From: an uncultured Collinsella sp.
Lineage (GTDB): Bacteria > Actinomycetota > Coriobacteriia > Coriobacteriales > Coriobacteriaceae
Direction of reading: 5' to 3'
Assembly: GCA_902493515.1 (NCBI GenBank)
Contig: CABUPE010000008.1
Span: forward strand, 9,689 to 73,688
Length of the DNA stretch: 64,000 nt
Shown piece by piece: positions 8,649 through 17,483 of the stretch. The stretch's first letter is position 1, and every line of letters starts with the position of its first letter. Made by a program: the position numbers and the translations under genes. Under the pieces are notes generated by a model. The model was not told the origin of the DNA, did no database searches, and saw only the letters and a list, made by a program, of their open reading frames with translations.

Positions 8649-11207
8649 TTATTTGCCCTTGGGCTTGCTGGCGTAGAACTTCTTCTTTTTGGACTTGCCG
8701 GCAGGGGAGGGTTTGCCGGCAAAGTTGGACTTGCCGTTGCCGGCCTGCGTGTGCGTGGGTACTGCCGCATGGGGCTTGCGGGCCTCGGGGTTACGCAGTT
8801 CCTCGACGCGCTCGGCAATTTCCTCGGCGCTAAAGCCGACCTCTGCCATGGCGTCCTCGATGGGTAGGCGGCGCACGATGTAGCAATGATGCACCTTCTG
8901 GTTGCGCGCGAAATCCTCGGGGATGGTCTGCGCCGTAATGTCCTCCAGCACCACGCCCGCGCGGGCGAGCTTGCGCGTCTCGGGGCGGAAGCCGCGCAGG
9001 TTGCAGCTAAAGATGGCGTGGCCGCCCTGCGCGAGCAGGCGCGATACGCCGGCCAAAAGCTCAACATGGTCGCGCTGGACATCCCAGGTGCGGCGGCCCA
9101 TCTTGGACGAGTTCGAAAACGTGGGCGGGTCGACAAAAATCAGGTCCCAGCGGTTGCGCGTCTGGCGCTGGTCGCGAATCCAGGCGAGCACGTCATCGCG
9201 CACAAAGTGATGCTGCGGGCCAACAAAGCCGTTCTGGCGCATGTTGCGCTCGGCCCAGTCCAGGTAGGTGTTGGAAAGGTCGACCGTCACGGTCTCCTCG
9301 ACGCCGCCATCGGCCGCGTAGCAGGTGGCAGTGCCGGTGTAGGCAAACAGGTTGAGGAAGCGGCGCGCCTGCTTGGCGTGCTCGCGCACCAGGTTGCGCG
9401 TGACGCGATGATCCAGGAAGATGCCCACATCCAAATAGTCGTCAAAGTTGACGGCAAAGGTGAGTCCGCCCTCTTCGATGAGCGGCAGACGACGGCGCGC
9501 GATGTTGGCGCGCTCGCCCGATGCGCCCTTGCCGGCGCCCTGCTTACCGTACTGCGAGCCGCCGCGCGAACGCATGCGGGCCTTGGCGTGCACATGCTCG
9601 GCCGGAACATCAAGGATACGCGGCGCGATGGCCAAGATGTCGAGCATGCGGGCCTGGGCTAGCGCGGGATCGATGGTCTTGGGTGCGGCGTATTCGGCGA
9701 TGACGAGCCAGCGGCCCGGCGTCTGCGGGCAGCCCTCGTACAGGTCGATGGCGGCGGAGTAGTCGGGCAGGTCGGCATCGTAGACGCGGTAGCAGCTCAC
9801 GCCCTCGCGCTTGGCCCACTTGCGGCGCAGACGGGCGTTCTTGCGCAGGCGGTTGGCGAACTGCTCGGACTCCGGGATGAGCACGGGCAGCGGCTTGCCG
9901 TCGCCCAGGTCGAGCATGGCGGCAGGCTCGGGCATGGCGGAAGCAGCGGCTTCGCCTTGGGCATCTGCGGTCTGCTCCTCGGCATCTGCACTGGTCGCAG
10001 CCTCAAACGCTGCGGCGGCGTGGTCGAGCGAAGGCCAAACCTCAATAGCCGCCTCCTCGTTATTGGGCATGACGGCGATGGAGCGCGCGGGCTCGGCATG
10101 GAGCGCGCGGGCCAGCAATCCGTCGCGGGTGAGCGCGGCGACCGGCGCTGCGGTGAGCTCAGGCGCGCGGCGCAGCTCGCCTACCAACGTCATGGCGTCG
10201 TGCATGAGCGAAAGCGGGGTCTCGGTGGTGTCTGCGACCACGGCGGCACCGGCGACGGCGCCCGTATGGTCCAGCACGGTGGCGGGCTTGGCGGCACAAA
10301 AGTCGACAAAACGCTTGTAGCCGGCGCACTTGACCATGCGCTCGGCAGTCTTGCGGGCGGCGGGGTCGATGTCTACGGCCACGATGCGCGCCTGGCGCTC
10401 GCGCGCTGCCGCTTCGCGCTCGCGCGCCTCGGCAAGCAGCTGCTCCCACAGGGCGGCGTCGTGCAGCTGCCAGCCCTCAAAGCCCCAGCGCTCGCGTGCG
10501 GCGCCCGGGGCGCGGTCGGTCAGAATGTTCACGGCTTCCAGCAACAGACCGCCGCCGGCGCACGAGGCGTCGACCAGCGTGGGCAGGGCTTCGTTCTCGT
10601 AATCATCGGCCGTCAGCTCGCGCTCGCACAGTGCGGTCCAGCCGACCTGCGCCAGCACCAGGGCGGCGTAGTCGGGGCGCAGCACGTGCGCGCCCTCGCC
10701 GGCACGGGTCGCCGCGGGCGGCAGGCGCTTGAACAGCGGGTCGCCCGAAAGGTCCAGGCTTATGCTCGCGCGGCGCTGGCGCAGCGAAAGCAACAGGTGA
10801 ACATCGGGATCGGCGGCGTCGACATCGGCGCGACGGCCCGTGGTTTCGGCCAAGCGGTCGCACAGCGCGTCCTTGGCGCGCAGGGCCGAGAAGCGCGTGT
10901 TGCGCAGCTGCTCGGTCACGCCGCGGGCGGTGATGGCGATGGTGGCGCCGGGGCGGATGATGGTCTCCCAGGCGATGTCGTAAACGCTGTCGTACAGTTC
11001 ATCGGCATCCTGCGCCTCAAAGCGCCCGAGTACCACGAACACACGGCTCGCCAGGCGCGACCACAGACAGGCGCGGTAGCCTTCTTCGAGCTCGCCCTCA
11101 AATGTAGCGCGGCCCTTCAGCCGGCGAACATGCGAAAGCCCGAGGCGTTTAAGTTCATCGGCGAGTGCGGACTCAAAGCCCTCGGGGCAGCTTGCGTAAA
11201 ATTCCAT
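8649..11207 (-). CDS. rlmKL: Bifunctional 23S rRNA guanine methyltransferase RlmKL
   Basis: An 852-aa fusion. The N-terminus (MEFYASCPEGFE...) and following ~150 residues match the THUMP/ferredoxin-like RNA-binding part of RlmL. The first methyltransferase domain carries DASCAGGGLLLEA where DPMCGSGTLLIEA is usual, and I find no NPPY motif after it. The C-terminal RlmK half is well kept: NLFAYTGTATCYAA (SAM site) and FVDPPTFSNSSKM (catalytic DPPTF). The protein ends in a Lys-rich tail. The family makes m2G2445 and m7G2069 in 23S rRNA. The RlmK activity looks intact and the RlmL activity doubtful. Confidence 0.9.
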   Translation of the reverse strand: MEFYASCPEGFESALADELKRLGLSHVRRLKGRATFEGELEEGYRACLWSRLASRVFVVLGRFEAQDADELYDSVYDIAWETIIRPGATIAITARGVTEQLRNTRFSALRAKDALCDRLAETTGRRADVDAADPDVHLLLSLRQRRASISLDLSGDPLFKRLPPAATRAGEGAHVLRPDYAALVLAQVGWTALCERELTADDYENEALPTLVDASCAGGGLLLEAVNILTDRAPGAARERWGFEGWQLHDAALWEQLLAEAREREAAARERQARIVAVDIDPAARKTAERMVKCAGYKRFVDFCAAKPATVLDHTGAVAGAAVVADTTETPLSLMHDAMTLVGELRRAPELTAAPVAALTRDGLLARALHAEPARSIAVMPNNEEAAIEVWPSLDHAAAAFEAATSADAEEQTADAQGEAAASAMPEPAAMLDLGDGKPLPVLIPESEQFANRLRKNARLRRKWAKREGVSCYRVYDADLPDYSAAIDLYEGCPQTPGRWLVIAEYAAPKTIDPALAQARMLDILAIAPRILDVPAEHVHAKARMRSRGGSQYGKQGAGKGASGERANIARRRLPLIEEGGLTFAVNFDDYLDVGIFLDHRVTRNLVREHAKQARRFLNLFAYTGTATCYAADGGVEETVTVDLSNTYLDWAERNMRQNGFVGPQHHFVRDDVLAWIRDQRQTRNRWDLIFVDPPTFSNSSKMGRRTWDVQRDHVELLAGVSRLLAQGGHAIFSCNLRGFRPETRKLARAGVVLEDITAQTIPEDFARNQKVHHCYIVRRLPIEDAMAEVGFSAEEIAERVEELRNPEARKPHAAVPTHTQAGNGKSNFAGKPSPAGKSKKKKFYASKPKGK

Positions 11208-11282
11208 GGGTGACCTCTCTGGTTGCGTCGCTCCATTATATGATGGATACTTCGTTTACTCTCGCCCCCGAAAGGAACCCAT

Positions 11283-12110
11283 ATGATTGATGCGTGCCCC
11301 GATTCCGCCGTGCTCTTTTTTGACGTGGACGGCACGCTGACGTCGTTCGATCCCGACAACATGACCGACAAGGACTTTTCGGCGGTTCACCCCTCGCAGG
11401 CGGTCGTCGAGGCGTTTCATCGTCTGCGCGACGCGGGACACCAGGCATTTATCTGCACGGGTCGTCCCTTGTGGCTGATTGCCGATGGCCTGCGCGCGCT
11501 GAACCCGGCGGGTGTCGTTGCCATGGCGGGAGCGACGCTCGAGGTCGAGGGCCGCGTGGTGCATGAGGACTGCTTTGACGAGGACGTTATCGAGGAGCTT
11601 GCGCGCCGTATGGCCGCGGCAGGGATTGAGGCCTTTTTCGAGACCAACGTGGCTACTTTTGCCCTGGAACCCGCGGGTGTTGAGCAGTCGTCTCTGATCG
11701 GCACTTCTGTGGTGCACAGCACCGAGGAAATGCGCGTCGACGGCCGTCTGCGCGTGGGCAAGGTGTGCATCGTCTCGAGCTACCTGGCTCGCGTAGCCAA
11801 CGATGACGGCTTTATCGATCGCGAGTTTGAGCTGTGCAACACCGGTGGTCAGAATCGCGAGCTGAGCCCCAAGGGCATTGACAAGGGCGTGGGCGTGGCG
11901 CGAGCGCTGGCGTATCTGGGCCGTGAGGGAAATGCGCGCACCTTTGGCTTTGGCGATTCTGGTAACGACCTGGGCATGCTCGCTGCGGTCGAGACGGCTG
12001 TCGCCATGGGCAACGCCATGCCTGAGGTCAAGGCGGTTGCCGACTACGTGACCGACGATGTCGCACACGACGGCACCGTCACAGCGATGCGCCATTTTGG
12101 GTTGATTTAA
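11283..12110 (+). CDS. Cof-type HAD-IIB sugar phosphatase-like hydrolase
   Basis: A 275-aa HAD-superfamily protein. Motif I is FFDVDGTL, with the nucleophile and acid at D14 and D16. Motif II is in FICTGRP (~57) and motif IV is GFGDSGNDLGML (~220), with a Cof-type C2 cap between. Family members dephosphorylate small phosphosugars or cofactors such as FMN; the substrate is unknown. AAAGGA precedes the ATG. It is divergent from rlmKL, converges with the DeoR regulator, and ends at a strong GC hairpin. Confidence 0.88.
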   Translation: MIDACPDSAVLFFDVDGTLTSFDPDNMTDKDFSAVHPSQAVVEAFHRLRDAGHQAFICTGRPLWLIADGLRALNPAGVVAMAGATLEVEGRVVHEDCFDEDVIEELARRMAAAGIEAFFETNVATFALEPAGVEQSSLIGTSVVHSTEEMRVDGRLRVGKVCIVSSYLARVANDDGFIDREFELCNTGGQNRELSPKGIDKGVGVARALAYLGREGNARTFGFGDSGNDLGMLAAVETAVAMGNAMPEVKAVADYVTDDVAHDGTVTAMRHFGLI

Positions 12111-12111
12111 T

Positions 12112-12152
12112 AAATGGCCGGGTCGCCCGCAGTGGGGGCGACCCGGCCATTT
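12112..12152. terminator. Bidirectional intrinsic terminator
   Basis: AAATGGCCGGGTCGCCC pairs with GGGGCGACCCGGCCATTT around a short loop. It sits 2 bp after the HAD stop and 4 bp before the stop of the convergent DeoR gene, so it can serve both. Confidence 0.85.
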
Positions 12153-12155
12153 GAG

Positions 12156-12947
12156 CTATTTTGCAATATAGAGCTTGGGATGACTGCGACTGCTCTCGAT
12201 CGCCGCCGTCATGATGCCCTCGTCGTCTCCATCAACGATGATGCCGTCGAGGTCATCGATCTGCGCGGACTGATAAAAACTGGTCTTATTGAACTTTCCC
12301 TGGTCAACCATCATGTAGCCCTGGTTTGAGTTGGTAAGGTACATATGCTTGATCATGGCCGAGAAGTCGTGCTCGACGGTAAAACCGTGGTCGGGGTGGA
12401 ATCCGTCGGCACTGACAAACGCCTTGTCGGCATGTAGTTTGCTCATGCAGTCGAGCGTTAGTGCGCCCGCGAGATAGAGGTGGCCCTTGCGCACGGAGCC
12501 GCCCAGCAGCACTACCGAAGCATTGGGGAGATTGAAGCTGGCGTAGTTCGCGATTGCAAGATCGCCGGTGATAATGGTGATCTCACGCTTGTCCATGAGG
12601 GCCTTAGCGAAGTAAAAGCCTGTGGTGCCGATATCAATTACCAGAACATCGCCATCATCAACAAGAGTTGCTGCGGTTGCGGCGATGGCTTCCTTGGCCT
12701 CGACTTGGACATTGATGCGCTCCTCGGGATACGAGATTGCGTTGGAGCGAGAAAGCGATACCGCTCCGCCGCGTACGCGACGCAGCTTGCCTTCGGATTC
12801 CAGCGAGATGAGGTCGTGTCGTGCGGTGACTTCCGAAACCGAAAAACGGCGAACGATGTCGGATACCGAGATATTTGGCTTTTCGGCCAGCCAATTCATG
12901 ATAAATCGCTGACGCTCGGCCGGTGAAAGGTCTGAAGTAGATACCAT
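12156..12947 (-). CDS. DeoR/GlpR-family transcriptional regulator
   Basis: A 263-aa sugar-metabolism repressor type. The N-terminal winged helix spans ~10-65 (ISVSDIVRRFSVSEVTARHDL, then LRRVRGGAVSL), and the DeoRC effector domain follows with IDIGTTGFYFAKAL and ADKAFVSADGF. The ATG at 12947 is preferred, since AAAAGGAG lies 7 nt upstream. It is divergent from the aldolase-PTS operon and very likely controls it in response to a phosphosugar. Operator-like TTTCG...CGAAA elements fill the shared intergenic region. Confidence 0.9.
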   Translation of the reverse strand: MVSTSDLSPAERQRFIMNWLAEKPNISVSDIVRRFSVSEVTARHDLISLESEGKLRRVRGGAVSLSRSNAISYPEERINVQVEAKEAIAATAATLVDDGDVLVIDIGTTGFYFAKALMDKREITIITGDLAIANYASFNLPNASVVLLGGSVRKGHLYLAGALTLDCMSKLHADKAFVSADGFHPDHGFTVEHDFSAMIKHMYLTNSNQGYMMVDQGKFNKTSFYQSAQIDDLDGIIVDGDDEGIMTAAIESSRSHPKLYIAK

Positions 12948-13295
12948 ATGCCGCTCCTTTTGAACAAAAGGTAAAAGATGCGCCTTTCGTAATCGAAATA
13001 TAACGTATCGATATGAAAAGAACAAGGCAAATTCGAATGAATCAAAAGAACGGAATGGCATGTCACAAATGCATGCGTAGCAGATAGTTCGCACGTAAAC
13101 GGGCTATAAAGAGTCTCATTCTGAAGGTGCCGCCCAAAAGAAGTACGTTCACGCCCGATATTCGACCGTTCACGGAAAGTTGACAATTGAGCTTTCGATA
13201 GCTTTTGAAATGGTTTATAAAAGAAAATCGAAAAGCTTTTGAAACAAAGAAAAAGGCTTTCGATAGCAATAGTGTTAGATGAGAAAGGACCGAAC
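12948..13295. promoter_or_regulatory. Divergent control region with DeoR-type operator repeats
   Basis: A 348-bp AT-rich region between the regulator and its presumed target operon. Next to the regulator, TTTCGTAATCGAAA (12985-12998) is an inverted repeat with 5-bp arms. On the operon side the 12-mer GCTTTCGATAGC occurs exactly twice (13191-13202 and 13256-13267), with further CTTTTGAAA copies between. TTGACA at 13180 and TATAAA at 13216 are 30 bp apart, too far to be paired as one promoter. The repeats fit DeoR-family operators. No RNA gene was seen. Confidence 0.55.
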
Positions 13296-14006
13296 ATGGC
13301 GATCAAGGTGTTTGCCGACGGCGCTAACCTCGAGGGTATGCTTGACATGCATGACAATGGCAACGTTCAGGGCTTCACGACCAATCCTTCCCTTATGAAG
13401 GCCGGCGGCGTGACCGACTACCGCGCTTTTGCCAAGACGGTTCTTGAGCACATTACTGATGTGTCGGTCTCTTTTGAGGTATTCGCCGACGACGAGGCGG
13501 GTATGGAAGCCGAGGCTCGCGAGATCGCAACCTGGGCAGACAACGTCTACGTTAAGATCCCGGCGCTCAACACCAAGGGTGAGTCCACTGCCGCGCTGGT
13601 CAAGCGCCTTTCTGCCGACGGCATCAAGGTGAATGTCACCACTATCTTCACGCCCGAGCAGGTCGACGAGTTTGTCGATGCCGTCTCTGCTGAGACCCCC
13701 TCTATTCTGTCCATCTTTGCCGGTCGCATTGCCGATACCGGCGTCGATCCGCTGCCCCTCATGGCGGAGTCCGTAAAGAAGGCTGCCGTTAAGCCTGCTG
13801 CCGAGGTTCTCTGGGCGTCTACGCGCGAGGTCCTCAATATCTTCCAGGCGGAGTCCGTTGGCTGTCAGATCATTACGGTCCCCAATGCCCTTCTTGCCAA
13901 GCGCAAGAATTTCGGGAAAGATTTGCTTGAGTACTCGCTTGATACGGTCAAGGGCTTTGCCCGCGACATTCAGGCGCTTGGTTTTCATATCCTGCCCGAG
14001 GAGTAG
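13296..14006 (+). CDS. Fructose-6-phosphate aldolase-like transaldolase (first copy)
   Basis: A 236-aa member of the small transaldolase/FSA (TalC-MipB) subfamily, the usual length for FSA. The N-terminus MAIKVFADGANLEGM and GFTTNPSLM form the start of the TIM barrel. The Schiff-base lysine is K87 in NVYVKIPAL, and ASTREVLN and CQIITVPN follow near the C-terminus. Such enzymes cleave or form sugar phosphates using dihydroxyacetone or related donors. GAGAAAGGA precedes the ATG at 13296. First gene of a four-gene operon with PTS EIIA, EIIB and EIIC. A paralogue follows at 16600. Confidence 0.88.
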   Translation: MAIKVFADGANLEGMLDMHDNGNVQGFTTNPSLMKAGGVTDYRAFAKTVLEHITDVSVSFEVFADDEAGMEAEAREIATWADNVYVKIPALNTKGESTAALVKRLSADGIKVNVTTIFTPEQVDEFVDAVSAETPSILSIFAGRIADTGVDPLPLMAESVKKAAVKPAAEVLWASTREVLNIFQAESVGCQIITVPNALLAKRKNFGKDLLEYSLDTVKGFARDIQALGFHILPEE

Positions 14007-14015
14007 GGGACGAGC

Positions 14016-14462
14016 ATGCTGACCGATCTTCTTAAGCCCGAGCTTGTTGCCTGCCACGTCGACGCCTCCGACTGGGAGGAAGCGATCAGGGCATGCGGTA
14101 AGTTGCTCGTAGACGCTGGCAAATGCGACCAGAGCTATGTTGACGCCATGATTTCATCGGTTCACAAATTCGGCCCCTATATGGTCTTGGAAGAGGGCAT
14201 CGCCATGCCCCACGCTCAGGCAGATGGCAATGTGAGTGAAGCGGGGATCTGTATCGTCACGCTTGACCCTGCCATTGCGTTTGGACACGAGGATTTCGAT
14301 CCGGTTCACGTGCTCGTGGGTATTTGCGCACCCGACCCCAAGGCTCATCTTGGCTGCTTGGCGGAGCTTTCGCAGATGTTCGAGGACGAGGACTGCGTTG
14401 CCAAGCTCAGCGCATGCGATACGCCCGAGCAGGTTTTGGAGACCATGCGTTCATTCTTTTAG
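14016..14462 (+). CDS. PTS EIIA component, ascorbate/mannitol type (UlaC-like)
   Basis: A 148-aa phosphocarrier of the PTS EIIA type-2 fold. The active-site histidine is H66 in EEGIAMPHAQ, the motif in which EIIA accepts phosphate from HPr. It begins 9 bp after the aldolase stop. With the EIIB and EIIC genes that follow it makes a complete split permease of the ascorbate (UlaABC) superfamily. The sugar cannot be told from sequence. Confidence 0.88.
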   Translation: MLTDLLKPELVACHVDASDWEEAIRACGKLLVDAGKCDQSYVDAMISSVHKFGPYMVLEEGIAMPHAQADGNVSEAGICIVTLDPAIAFGHEDFDPVHVLVGICAPDPKAHLGCLAELSQMFEDEDCVAKLSACDTPEQVLETMRSFF

Positions 14463-14537
14463 GCCTTAATGGCACGGCGATGCGTCGCCGCTTTTGGATA
14501 GAAGGAAAACCGTCACGTGTAGGAGAGGAAGGTTGCC

Positions 14538-14813
14538 ATGCATATCATCACCGTATGCGGAAACGGCATCGGGTCCAGCCTGATGCTCGCTGGCAAAGTC
14601 GAGGAGCTTTGCGAGGAGGAGGGCATCAAGGCCGACGTTGAGTCTATGGACCTGAACGGTGCTTCTTCCGCAAATCCGGATCTGTTCATCACCGTTAAGG
14701 AACTCGCCCCCGAGCTCCACGGCAACGTTGTGATCGTTCGCAGCTATGTGAACAAGAAGAAGATCCGCGAAGACGCCCTCGAGGCAATCAAGGCGGCCGC
14801 CGCTAACGCCTAA
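14538..14813 (+). CDS. PTS EIIB component, ascorbate/galactitol type
   Basis: A 91-aa single-domain EIIB. The phosphocysteine is C7 in the P-loop-like TVCGNGIGSSLM near the N-terminus, as in UlaB, GatB and SgaB. It carries phosphate from EIIA to the incoming sugar. AGGAAGG precedes the ATG. It lies between the EIIA gene (75-bp gap) and the EIIC gene. Confidence 0.9.
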   Translation: MHIITVCGNGIGSSLMLAGKVEELCEEEGIKADVESMDLNGASSANPDLFITVKELAPELHGNVVIVRSYVNKKKIREDALEAIKAAAANA

Positions 14814-14884
14814 AGCGGCACAAAAAAGGGCGGTTCCCTGTGGAAGAGGGAAACGCGCCCACGTTAGAGAGAAAGGAAGCGCAG

Positions 14885-16276
14885 ATGCAAGCCATCCTTC
14901 CCATACTTGAGTTTATCCAATCGATTCTGACCAAGCCAGCGTGGATTATGGGTCTATTTGCCTTTGTGGGCCTTGTCGCGCTTAAACGTCCTGCCCACAA
15001 GGTGATGACGGGTACCCTGAAGCCCATTCTTGGTTACATCATGCTGTCCGCCGGCGCCGCTGTTGTTCAGGAGAACCTTGCTCCGCTGGGTACCTTCATC
15101 GAGACCGGTTTCCACATCACCGGCGTCGTGCCCAACAACGAGGTCGTTGTTTCGATGGCTCAGAGCGTCCTCGGCGTTCAGACCATGATGATCCTGATTC
15201 TCGGCTATGTCGTGAACATTATCATTGCCCGCTTTACCAAGTTTAAGTACATCTTCCTGACGGGCCATCACAGCATGTTTATGGCCTGCCTGCTGTCTGC
15301 CGTTCTGCAGGCATCTGGCTTCCAGGATGTCCAGCTTGTCATCGTGGGCGGCATGTTCCTGGGCCTCGTGAGCGCTATGCTTCCCGCCGTTGGTCAGCGT
15401 TTCACCGAGAAGGTTACCGATGGCGATGAAATCGCCATGGGCCACTTCGGTTCACTCGCCTATTACATCTCCGCTGCAGTCGGTACGCTTTTTGCTAAGG
15501 ACGCCGAGGAAAACAGCACCGAGAAGATCGAGGTTCCCGAGAAGTTCGCCTTCCTGCGCGACACTACCATCTCCACGGCTCTTACCATGGCCTTCTTCTA
15601 CCTGGTTACCGCTTTCGCCGCTTACATCGCAGATCCTGCGGTCGTCACCAAGACCGCTGGCGGCGACAACGTGATTGTCTATGCCCTGACCTGTGCCCTG
15701 TCCTTTGCCGTTGGTGTCACCATCGTCTATAACGGCGTTCGTATGATCCTTGCCGACCTGGTCCCGGCTTTCCAGGGCATCTCCAACAAGCTGATCCCCG
15801 GTGCCATCCCCGCCGTCGACTGCGCCGTCTTCTTCCCCTATGCTCCCACCGCCGTCATCCTCGGCTTTGTCGCTTCCTTTATCGGTGGCGTGGTCGGTAT
15901 GTTCATCGTGGGCGCTACCCTGGGCATCTTCATCATCCCGGGCATGGTTCCTCACTTCTTCTGCGGTGCTACCGCAGGCATCTACGGCAATGCTACCGGC
16001 GGTCGCAAGGGCGCAGCTCTTGGCGCTTTCGTCAACGGCCTGCTCATCACCTTTGCCCCGGCCCTGCTCCTGCCCGTTCTTGACGTCTTTGGCTTCAAGA
16101 ACACTACGTTCGGCGACTTCGATTTCTCCGTCATTGGTATTACGCTTGGCCGCGCTGCCGAGGCCTTCGGTACCACCGGTGTCTACGCGATTCTTGCTGT
16201 CCTTCTGATCGTCGCCTTCGTCCCCAACTTCATCCACACCAAGGGTGCTGTGATTAACCACGTTGAGGAAGAGTAA
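14885..16276 (+). CDS. PTS EIIC permease of the ascorbate (UlaA/SgaT) family
   Basis: A 463-aa polytopic permease, the normal UlaA length, with about ten to eleven hydrophobic segments. Family-like stretches include KRPAHKVMTGTLKPILGY, a cytoplasmic DGDEIAMGHFG loop and a conserved C-terminal half. The ATG at 14885 is chosen because GAGAGAAAGGA precedes it; upstream in-frame codons lie before that site. With EIIA and EIIB it imports and phosphorylates one sugar or sugar acid. Coupling to FSA-type aldolases suggests a substrate split into C3 units, but this is not proven. Confidence 0.9.
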   Translation: MQAILPILEFIQSILTKPAWIMGLFAFVGLVALKRPAHKVMTGTLKPILGYIMLSAGAAVVQENLAPLGTFIETGFHITGVVPNNEVVVSMAQSVLGVQTMMILILGYVVNIIIARFTKFKYIFLTGHHSMFMACLLSAVLQASGFQDVQLVIVGGMFLGLVSAMLPAVGQRFTEKVTDGDEIAMGHFGSLAYYISAAVGTLFAKDAEENSTEKIEVPEKFAFLRDTTISTALTMAFFYLVTAFAAYIADPAVVTKTAGGDNVIVYALTCALSFAVGVTIVYNGVRMILADLVPAFQGISNKLIPGAIPAVDCAVFFPYAPTAVILGFVASFIGGVVGMFIVGATLGIFIIPGMVPHFFCGATAGIYGNATGGRKGAALGAFVNGLLITFAPALLLPVLDVFGFKNTTFGDFDFSVIGITLGRAAEAFGTTGVYAILAVLLIVAFVPNFIHTKGAVINHVEEE

Positions 16277-16333
16277 TCCAGGCATACGTTAAGCCCTAAT
16301 CGGGCGGAGCTCCGATAACCGGCTCCTACACGG

Positions 16334-16374
16334 AAGCGGTGGCGTCTCAAATGAGGCGTCACCGCTTTTGTTTT
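16334..16374 (+). terminator. Intrinsic terminator of the aldolase-PTS operon
   Basis: AAGCGGTG...CTC pairs with GAG...CACCGCTT around AAAT, followed by TTGTTTT. It lies about 58 bp after the EIIC stop codon. Confidence 0.8.
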
Positions 16375-16599
16375 GGAGTGGTTGTGAAAACGTACCGGTG
16401 AAGCGCTGTCTCTGCGCCGCGAACGGAATCAACCGCGATGATCAGCAAAAACGTTTTGCCGCTGGGGTGTCGATATAAAAATGGTAAAACTGCAAAACCG
16501 TTCGCCGAGAAGATAAAAACCCGCAGTTCACGCCTTGATAAACGTAGGTAAAGTGTTTAGCAGTTTATCGGCCGTATGCTAACGAAAGGAATCAGGCAG
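16375..16599 (+). promoter_or_regulatory. Promoter/operator region of the second aldolase
   Basis: A 225-bp region after the operon terminator. GCAAAAACGTTTTGC (16445-16459) is a near-perfect palindrome of the LacI/CcpA operator type, and related GCAAAACCG lies near 16493. GAAAGGA stands before the ATG at 16600. The GCTTTCGATAGC operator of the first operon is not found here, so the two aldolases may be controlled differently. Confidence 0.4.
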
Positions 16600-17304
16600 A
16601 TGGCAATCAAGGTGTTCGCTGACGGTGCAAATCTCGAGGGCATGCTCGACATGTACGAGAACGGCAACGTTCAGGGTTTCACGACCAACCCGTCCCTTAT
16701 GAAGAAGGGCGGCGTGACGGATTACCGCGCGTTTGCCAAAGAGGTCTTGACCCACATCACCGATGTATCCGTGTCGTTTGAGGTCTTTGTCGACGACGTC
16801 GAGACCATGGAGGTCGAGGCGCGCGAGATCGCTACCTGGGCCGAGAACGTCTATGTCAAGATTCCGTGCGTGACTACCAAGGGCGAGTCCACCGCCGAGC
16901 TGGTCCGCAAGCTTTCGGCCGACGGCATCAAGGTCAACGTCACCACCATCTTTACGCCTGCGCAGGTCGACGAGATGGTCGAGGCCGTTGACGCCGAGAC
17001 GCCGTCAATCATCTCGCTCTTTGCCGGCCGCATCGCCGACACCGGCGTCGATCCCATTCCGTTTATGACGGAGTCGGTCAAGAAGGCCGTCGCCAAGCCC
17101 AACTGCGAGGTCCTGTGGGCGTCCACGCGTGAGCTTATCAATATTTACCAGGCGGAAGGATGCGGTTGCCAGATCATCACGGTGCCCAACAGCATCCTGG
17201 CCAAGCGTAAGAACATCGGCCGTGACCCGTACGAGGTCTCGCTCGATACCGTGCGCGGTTTTGCCAAGGATATCGCCTCGCTCGGTTTCCATATCCTGCC
17301 GTAA
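16600..17304 (+). CDS. Fructose-6-phosphate aldolase-like transaldolase (second copy)
   Basis: A 234-aa paralogue of the protein at 13296, nearly identical at the N-terminus (MAIKVFADGANLEGMLDM) and through the core. The catalytic lysine is again K87, here in NVYVKIPCV. The C-terminus (ASLGFHILP) is two residues shorter. The ATG at 16600 follows GAAAGGA; the in-frame ATG at 16576 lies before that site. It has its own promoter region and no PTS genes, so it may be a constitutive or differently induced copy. Confidence 0.87.
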   Translation: MAIKVFADGANLEGMLDMYENGNVQGFTTNPSLMKKGGVTDYRAFAKEVLTHITDVSVSFEVFVDDVETMEVEAREIATWAENVYVKIPCVTTKGESTAELVRKLSADGIKVNVTTIFTPAQVDEMVEAVDAETPSIISLFAGRIADTGVDPIPFMTESVKKAVAKPNCEVLWASTRELINIYQAEGCGCQIITVPNSILAKRKNIGRDPYEVSLDTVRGFAKDIASLGFHILP

Positions 17305-17334
17305 CGCGAACGCTGGCTACATCGCGGGTTGTTC

Positions 17335-17406
17335 GCCCCGGCCTTTCCTTTCCCTATCGCTCACGCGCTTCGCGAGGGTCGCGCTAGGCAAAGGAAAGGC
17401 CGGGGC
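17335..17406. repeat. Long GC-rich hairpin after the second aldolase
   Basis: GCCCCGGCCTTTCCTTT and AAAGGAAAGGCCGGGGC form a perfect 17-bp stem around a 38-nt loop that itself contains an AGCGCG-type self-complementary stretch. A 16-mer from the aldolase 3' end (TTCCATATCCTGCCGT) recurs just beyond the hairpin near 17441. It may end transcription, but no T-run follows on either strand. Confidence 0.55.
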
Positions 17407-17483
17407 TGCCGACACGAACTTGCCGGTAGGTTGGTGATAGGCTTCCATATCCTGCCGTGGACAAAGGTACCCCCGCCTGCGCC

